Positions 6,125 to 8,797 of a stretch of DNA of 8,797 nucleotides are shown here, piece by piece. The DNA comes from Methanosarcinales archaeon. GTDB taxonomy: Archaea > Halobacteriota > Syntropharchaeia > Alkanophagales > Methanospirareceae. How positions within the stretch are numbered: position 1 is the first letter of the stretch; each line of letters opens with the position of its first letter. The DNA lies in assembly GCA_025464345.1 (NCBI GenBank), contig JAODGP010000036.1, forward strand, positions 1-8,797, written 5' to 3'. Below the pieces are notes generated by a model. That model did not search any database, was not told where the DNA came from, and saw nothing but the letters and a program-made list of their open reading frames with translations. The translations under genes and the position numbers were made by a program.

Positions 6125-6985
6125 TCAATACTCATAGAACCCTTTACCCGCTTTCCTACCGGTCCAGCCGGCATTTACCATCTGTGTCATGAGTACTGCG
6201 GGCTTGAATCGCTCCCAGCCGGTCTCATTATATATGGTATTGAGAACCGCCACCACAACGTCTATACCGATCAGATCTAACAGTTCGAAAGGACCCTGAC
6301 GCCAGTTAAACGATAGCTTTAATACCCTGTCTATATCCTCTATGGATGCCAGTCCACTCTCATACATCTTCACCGCTTCGTTCAATATGAGACACATCAT
6401 CCTGCTCGTGACGAAGCCCGGCGAATCCTTCACGATCACCGCATCCTTGCCCAGGGACTTGAGAAACGCCAGTGTCTTCTCCACCGTGTCATCCGAGGTC
6501 ATCAATGATCTTATCACCTCCACACCACGCATCAGCGGCACCGGATTCATGAAATGCATCCCGATAACCTTTTCGGGTCTCTTAGTTATCGCACCAAGCG
6601 CAGTGATCGGAAATGTTGAGGTATTACTGCCGATGATTGTATGTGCGGGGCATACCTGATCCAGTTGTTTGAATACCTCGCGCTTCACCGCCATATCCTC
6701 ATATACCGCTTCAATAACTATGTCCGCATCCTTCGCGCAATCGCTCAGGCTTGTCGAGCCGTGTATGGCGCCCATAATAGAATCCATATCCTCCTGCTTC
6801 ATACGACCCTTATTCACCAGCATGGAAAGGCTATCCCTGATCTTATTCAATCCTCGCTCAAGCGATTCCCCTGTCCTGCTCACAACCGAAGTCTCATAGC
6901 CCGACTGTGCACATACCTGCACGATGCCACTGCCCATCACTCCTATACCAATAACACACACCCTCTTCACATTCATTGTTATCAT
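6125..6985 (-). CDS. 3-hydroxyacyl-CoA dehydrogenase (3-hydroxybutyryl-CoA dehydrogenase type)
   Basis: Interconverts 3-hydroxyacyl-CoA and 3-ketoacyl-CoA with a nicotinamide cofactor. Numbering from the chosen ATG gives 286 aa, the size of single-function HBD enzymes. The Rossmann motif is GIGVMGSGI (13-21). SNTS (120-123), GMHFMNPVP (142-150, catalytic His144) and Glu156 in VEVI form the expected active site. The C-terminal helical domain has DSPGFVTSRM..LILNEA (187-204), EDIDR and GPFELLDLIG (231-240). After the second strand the usual acidic residue is replaced by S36-R37-T38, a pattern of NADP(H)-binding Rossmann folds. The chosen start overlaps the DUF35 stop as ATGA; an ATG three codons later is equally plausible. 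A longer TTG start at 7009 is unlikely, as it adds eight non-conserved residues and a 28-nt overlap. Works on the product or substrate of the thiolase two genes upstream. Confidence 0.93.
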   Translation of the reverse strand: MITMNVKRVCVIGIGVMGSGIVQVCAQSGYETSVVSRTGESLERGLNKIRDSLSMLVNKGRMKQEDMDSIMGAIHGSTSLSDCAKDADIVIEAVYEDMAVKREVFKQLDQVCPAHTIIGSNTSTFPITALGAITKRPEKVIGMHFMNPVPLMRGVEVIRSLMTSDDTVEKTLAFLKSLGKDAVIVKDSPGFVTSRMMCLILNEAVKMYESGLASIEDIDRVLKLSFNWRQGPFELLDLIGIDVVVAVLNTIYNETGWERFKPAVLMTQMVNAGWTGRKAGKGFYEY

Positions 6986-7431
6986 TCTATGATCTTGAAG
7001 ACCGGGCAAACGTGTGCCCCAGCTGAGTATTTATCACCTTCATATTTATATGTACCGCTCATCTTCACCTTTTTACCTATCAGCTCCTGCGAAGCCTGTT
7101 CAGGCGGCAGATCAAGCCGGGCAATTATAACGGGTCCCTCGCTCGTCTTCACCAGGCATGGCACATAAGGCGCATCAAAGCCCTCGGGCGCCACACGTAT
7201 AACTGTGAATGTGAGTAATTCACCATCCCCGCTTAATTCCATGCATTCCATATCCCGACTGCCGCACCACTGACAGACCGGCATGGGATGACACGTTATC
7301 CTGCCACAGGACTGGCATCGTAAACCCAGTAGTTTGCCGTTACGCAAACCTTCTTCATACTCCGCATAGCTTAACGTTATGTAATTCTTTGACAGTTCCT
7401 TCTCTATATCCTCCTGTGCTCTTCCTGCCAT
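6982..7431 (-). CDS. DUF35 Zn-ribbon/OB-fold acyl-CoA-binding partner of thiolase
   Basis: A 149-aa protein with an N-terminal helical part (1-33), a zinc ribbon with C39-x2-C42 and C53-x2-C56, and then an OB-fold-like beta domain (about 62-149, including LLTFTVIRVAPEGFDAPYVPCLV and GKKVKMSG). In archaea DUF35 proteins bind next to thiolase-superfamily enzymes; in the acetoacetyl-CoA thiolase/HMG-CoA synthase complex one bridges the enzymes and contributes to a shared CoA site. Here it follows the thiolase by 2 nt but no HMG-CoA synthase is present, so it likely serves this thiolase alone. The ATG at 7431 is chosen because AAGGAGGGGGTGAG lies right before it; a GTG at 7470 would lengthen the protein by 13 residues and overlap the thiolase by 37 nt. 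Confidence 0.93.
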   Translation of the reverse strand: MAGRAQEDIEKELSKNYITLSYAEYEEGLRNGKLLGLRCQSCGRITCHPMPVCQWCGSRDMECMELSGDGELLTFTVIRVAPEGFDAPYVPCLVKTSEGPVIIARLDLPPEQASQELIGKKVKMSGTYKYEGDKYSAGAHVCPVFKIIE

Positions 7432-7432
7432 T

Positions 7433-7446
7433 CTCACCCCCTCCTT
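7433..7446 (-). promoter_or_regulatory. Shine-Dalgarno of the DUF35 gene inside the thiolase 3' end
   Basis: Minus-strand AAGGAGGGGGTGAG contains the thiolase stop (TGA, 7434-7436) and encodes its C-terminal Arg-Arg-Gly. It places ribosomes at the ATG ending at 7431 and couples the two partners' synthesis. Confidence 0.75.
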
Positions 7447-8624
7447 ACTCTCCCTAAAATCAGATGGCACAGAGTACCGAAGTCCCCACCGAGCGTATCG
7501 GTCATGCCATATTCCGGAACCGGGTCTATCTGATTGCCCCTTGCCGCTTCGCCACGCATCTGCTTGACTATCCAGTATACCTGAGATGCGCCTGTTGCTC
7601 CTATCGGATGACCCTTGCCAATCAATCCACCCGACATGTTCGTCGGTATCCTGCCACCAAGCTCTGTCTCACCCTCTTCTGTCGCCGTTGCTGCTTCGCC
7701 CCAGCCAAAGAAGCCCATGCACTCCAGTGCTATCAATTCGGCAATCGTGAAGCAGTCGTGGATCTCCAGCAGGTCTATATCCTTCGGCTCAAGCTTCGCC
7801 TGCCTGAATGCCGATCTCGCTGATTCTACCCTTGATATCGGCTTCGTCAGGTCCCCCATCTTTGATAATGCGCCACCTGATGCCAGACCTGTACCCAGTA
7901 CATACACAGGCTCATCCGTGTATTTCCTCGCCTTATCGGCATCGCAGAGCACAATTGCAGCAGCACCATCCGAGAAAGGGCAGCAGTCGAGTAACGTAAG
8001 CGGGTCGGCTACCAGCCGCGCATTCACCACATCCTCCACCTTGAGGTTGCCCATCTTCTTATAAAACTGCGCCAGCGGATTCAATGCACCATGTCTGTGA
8101 TTCTTGATGGAGACATACGCCATCTTCTCCCTCAGGTCATCCAGCGGGATATCGTATTCTACTGCGTAACGTCGCGCAGCCATTGCGAACACACCCGGGA
8201 ATGTGAGTCCAACCGGCGCTTCCGTGGGTGAATGACAGCTCATAGCAAATGTCCGGGTCGCAAACGCGGTGCCCATCAACAGCGCTCTCTCAACACCACC
8301 TGCAAGAACGATGTCGTAAGTGCCGGAAGCCACCCACATCACCGCATCCCGTATCGCAACCGATGCAGATGCACATGCACCTTCGTATCTGATCGCTGGT
8401 ATGGGTCCCAGATTGAGCTCGGCAGCGGAGAACGCAGCGGGCATTACCTGACCCTCCTCAAAGCCAGGTAACGCCGCACCCTGAAATAGCGCCTCTATCT
8501 CTCTGCCCGTAACGCCCGCATCGTCCATCGCCTGCAGCGCTGCTTCTGAAAACAGCTCTAAGGAGCTCTTCGTTGCCCTGCCAAATTTCGTATGCCCCAC
8601 CCCTATTATCGCAACATCTCTCAT
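7434..8624 (-). CDS. Thiolase, SCP2/archaeal acetyl-CoA acetyltransferase type
   Basis: Condenses two acyl-CoA units to a 3-ketoacyl-CoA or cleaves it in reverse. The 396-aa protein has the doubled thiolase fold: nucleophile Cys84 in EGACASAS, EIHDCFT with His289 (288-293), and GKGHPIGATGASQ with His339. The N-terminus MRDVAIIGVGHTKFGR and the HDCF motif place it in the SCP2-like group shared with archaeal acetoacetyl-CoA thiolases, not the bacterial FadA/PhaA group. No targeting signal is seen, so it is cytosolic. It is first in an operon with DUF35, 3-hydroxyacyl-CoA dehydrogenase and DUF131. GAGGG lies 6 nt before the ATG, and a TATA box lies about 45-53 nt upstream. Neighbours favour acetoacetyl-CoA/3-hydroxybutyryl-CoA metabolism or beta-oxidation over the mevalonate route, where HMG-CoA synthase is the usual neighbour; chain-length preference cannot be read from the sequence. 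Confidence 0.95.
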   Translation of the reverse strand: MRDVAIIGVGHTKFGRATKSSLELFSEAALQAMDDAGVTGREIEALFQGAALPGFEEGQVMPAAFSAAELNLGPIPAIRYEGACASASVAIRDAVMWVASGTYDIVLAGGVERALLMGTAFATRTFAMSCHSPTEAPVGLTFPGVFAMAARRYAVEYDIPLDDLREKMAYVSIKNHRHGALNPLAQFYKKMGNLKVEDVVNARLVADPLTLLDCCPFSDGAAAIVLCDADKARKYTDEPVYVLGTGLASGGALSKMGDLTKPISRVESARSAFRQAKLEPKDIDLLEIHDCFTIAELIALECMGFFGWGEAATATEEGETELGGRIPTNMSGGLIGKGHPIGATGASQVYWIVKQMRGEAARGNQIDPVPEYGMTDTLGGDFGTLCHLILGRVRRG

Positions 8625-8649
8625 TTTATACCCTCTACTTCATTTCTAT

Positions 8650-8677
8650 CCATTAAATAACGTAATGGTTATATAAA
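8650..8677 (-). promoter_or_regulatory. Promoter of the thiolase operon with adjacent inverted repeat
   Basis: Minus-strand TTTATATAA (8669-8677) is a strong archaeal TATA box. It predicts a start around 8647 and a leader of about 23 nt. Directly downstream on that strand is CCATTA-N7-TAATGG (8650-8668), a perfect 6-bp inverted repeat spanning the TATA-to-start interval, where a bound repressor would block initiation. Its sequence differs from the operator shared by the two central genes, so another regulator is expected. Confidence 0.6.
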
Positions 8678-8711
8678 ACATGGATAAGCTCATACATGCA
8701 TAAGAAATAGT

Positions 8712-8747
8712 CTGAAAATGTTGTAAGCACAATGTGCAACTTTTCAG
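8712..8747. other. Interrupted hairpin upstream of the thiolase promoter
   Basis: CTGAAAA (8712-8718) pairs with TTTTCAG (8741-8747). After a bulged T, GTT pairs with AAC. After a GTAA bulge, GCAC pairs with GTGC around an AAT loop, giving 14 base pairs in all. It may be the end of a transcript from the right, a regulatory site or a structured RNA. No T-run follows immediately on either strand. The remaining bases to the window end (8748-8797) show no recognisable feature. Confidence 0.4.
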
Positions 8748-8797
8748 CCACTGCTCTTACTTTCTTTGCAAGATGCGTGATTTGAACCCTATTGAAT

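Noticed and set aside
6982..7009. Upstream TTG start for the dehydrogenase
   Set aside because: It would add eight residues not seen in the family and overlap the DUF35 gene by 28 nt; the ATGA-overlapping ATG at 6985 or the ATG at 6976 fits better.
7432..7470. Upstream GTG start for the DUF35 gene
   Set aside because: It would overlap the thiolase by 37 nt, whereas a very strong Shine-Dalgarno directly precedes the ATG at 7431.
8761..8797. Possible partial tRNA on the minus strand (GGGTTCAAATC T-loop-like string)
   Set aside because: The flanking 5-nt arms do not pair (only two of five positions), and no acceptor or anticodon arm is visible before the window ends.

Overview
The window looks archaeal. 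Ribosome binding sites are strong and complementary to the 16S rRNA tail, AT-rich TATA boxes precede the transcription units, the phosphoglycerate kinase and DUF131 membrane protein are of archaeal type, and a thiolase is followed by a DUF35 Zn-ribbon/OB partner, a typical archaeal pairing. A beta-oxidation-type gene set next to gluconeogenic and sugar-nucleotide genes would fit an alkane- or methane-oxidising lineage of the ANME-1/Syntrophoarchaeum kind, or an Archaeoglobus-like archaeon. That placement is inference only; the window has no rRNA or mcr gene to fix it.

Left part (35-4181, minus strand): a tight four-gene operon read right to left. It encodes a sugar-1-phosphate nucleotidyltransferase with a left-handed beta-helix and an extra C-terminal DUF5752-like domain, a 107-aa stand-alone protein that looks like the same extra domain, a GT4 glycosyltransferase, and archaeal phosphoglycerate kinase. 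The junctions are a 10-nt overlap, an ATGA overlap and a 12-nt gap. The set suggests coupling of gluconeogenic flux (PGK) to activated sugar and then to a glycan or storage carbohydrate.

Centre (4182-5863): two plus-strand single genes. The first encodes a 230-aa protein with an N-terminal ribbon-helix-helix (RHH) DNA-binding motif and an unrecognised Cys-containing C-terminal region. The second encodes a 165-aa protein with a thioredoxin-like pattern (CxxC plus a candidate cis-Pro). Both have the same imperfect palindrome, TATAGTGCTATRATAT, directly downstream of the TATA box. This is the best candidate for an undescribed system here: an RHH regulator that may control itself, the thioredoxin-like gene and perhaps the divergent sugar/PGK operon.

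Right part (5864-8624, minus strand): a second four-gene operon read right to left. It encodes an SCP2/archaeal-type thiolase, its DUF35 partner, a 3-hydroxyacyl-CoA dehydrogenase whose nucleotide-binding loop looks NADP-type, and a small two-TM DUF131 protein. Thiolase and dehydrogenase catalyse consecutive steps between acetyl-CoA and 3-hydroxybutyryl-CoA or longer homologues. A TATA box, an adjacent inverted repeat and an upstream hairpin lie at the right edge. No mobile element, CRISPR array, tRNA or rRNA was found.
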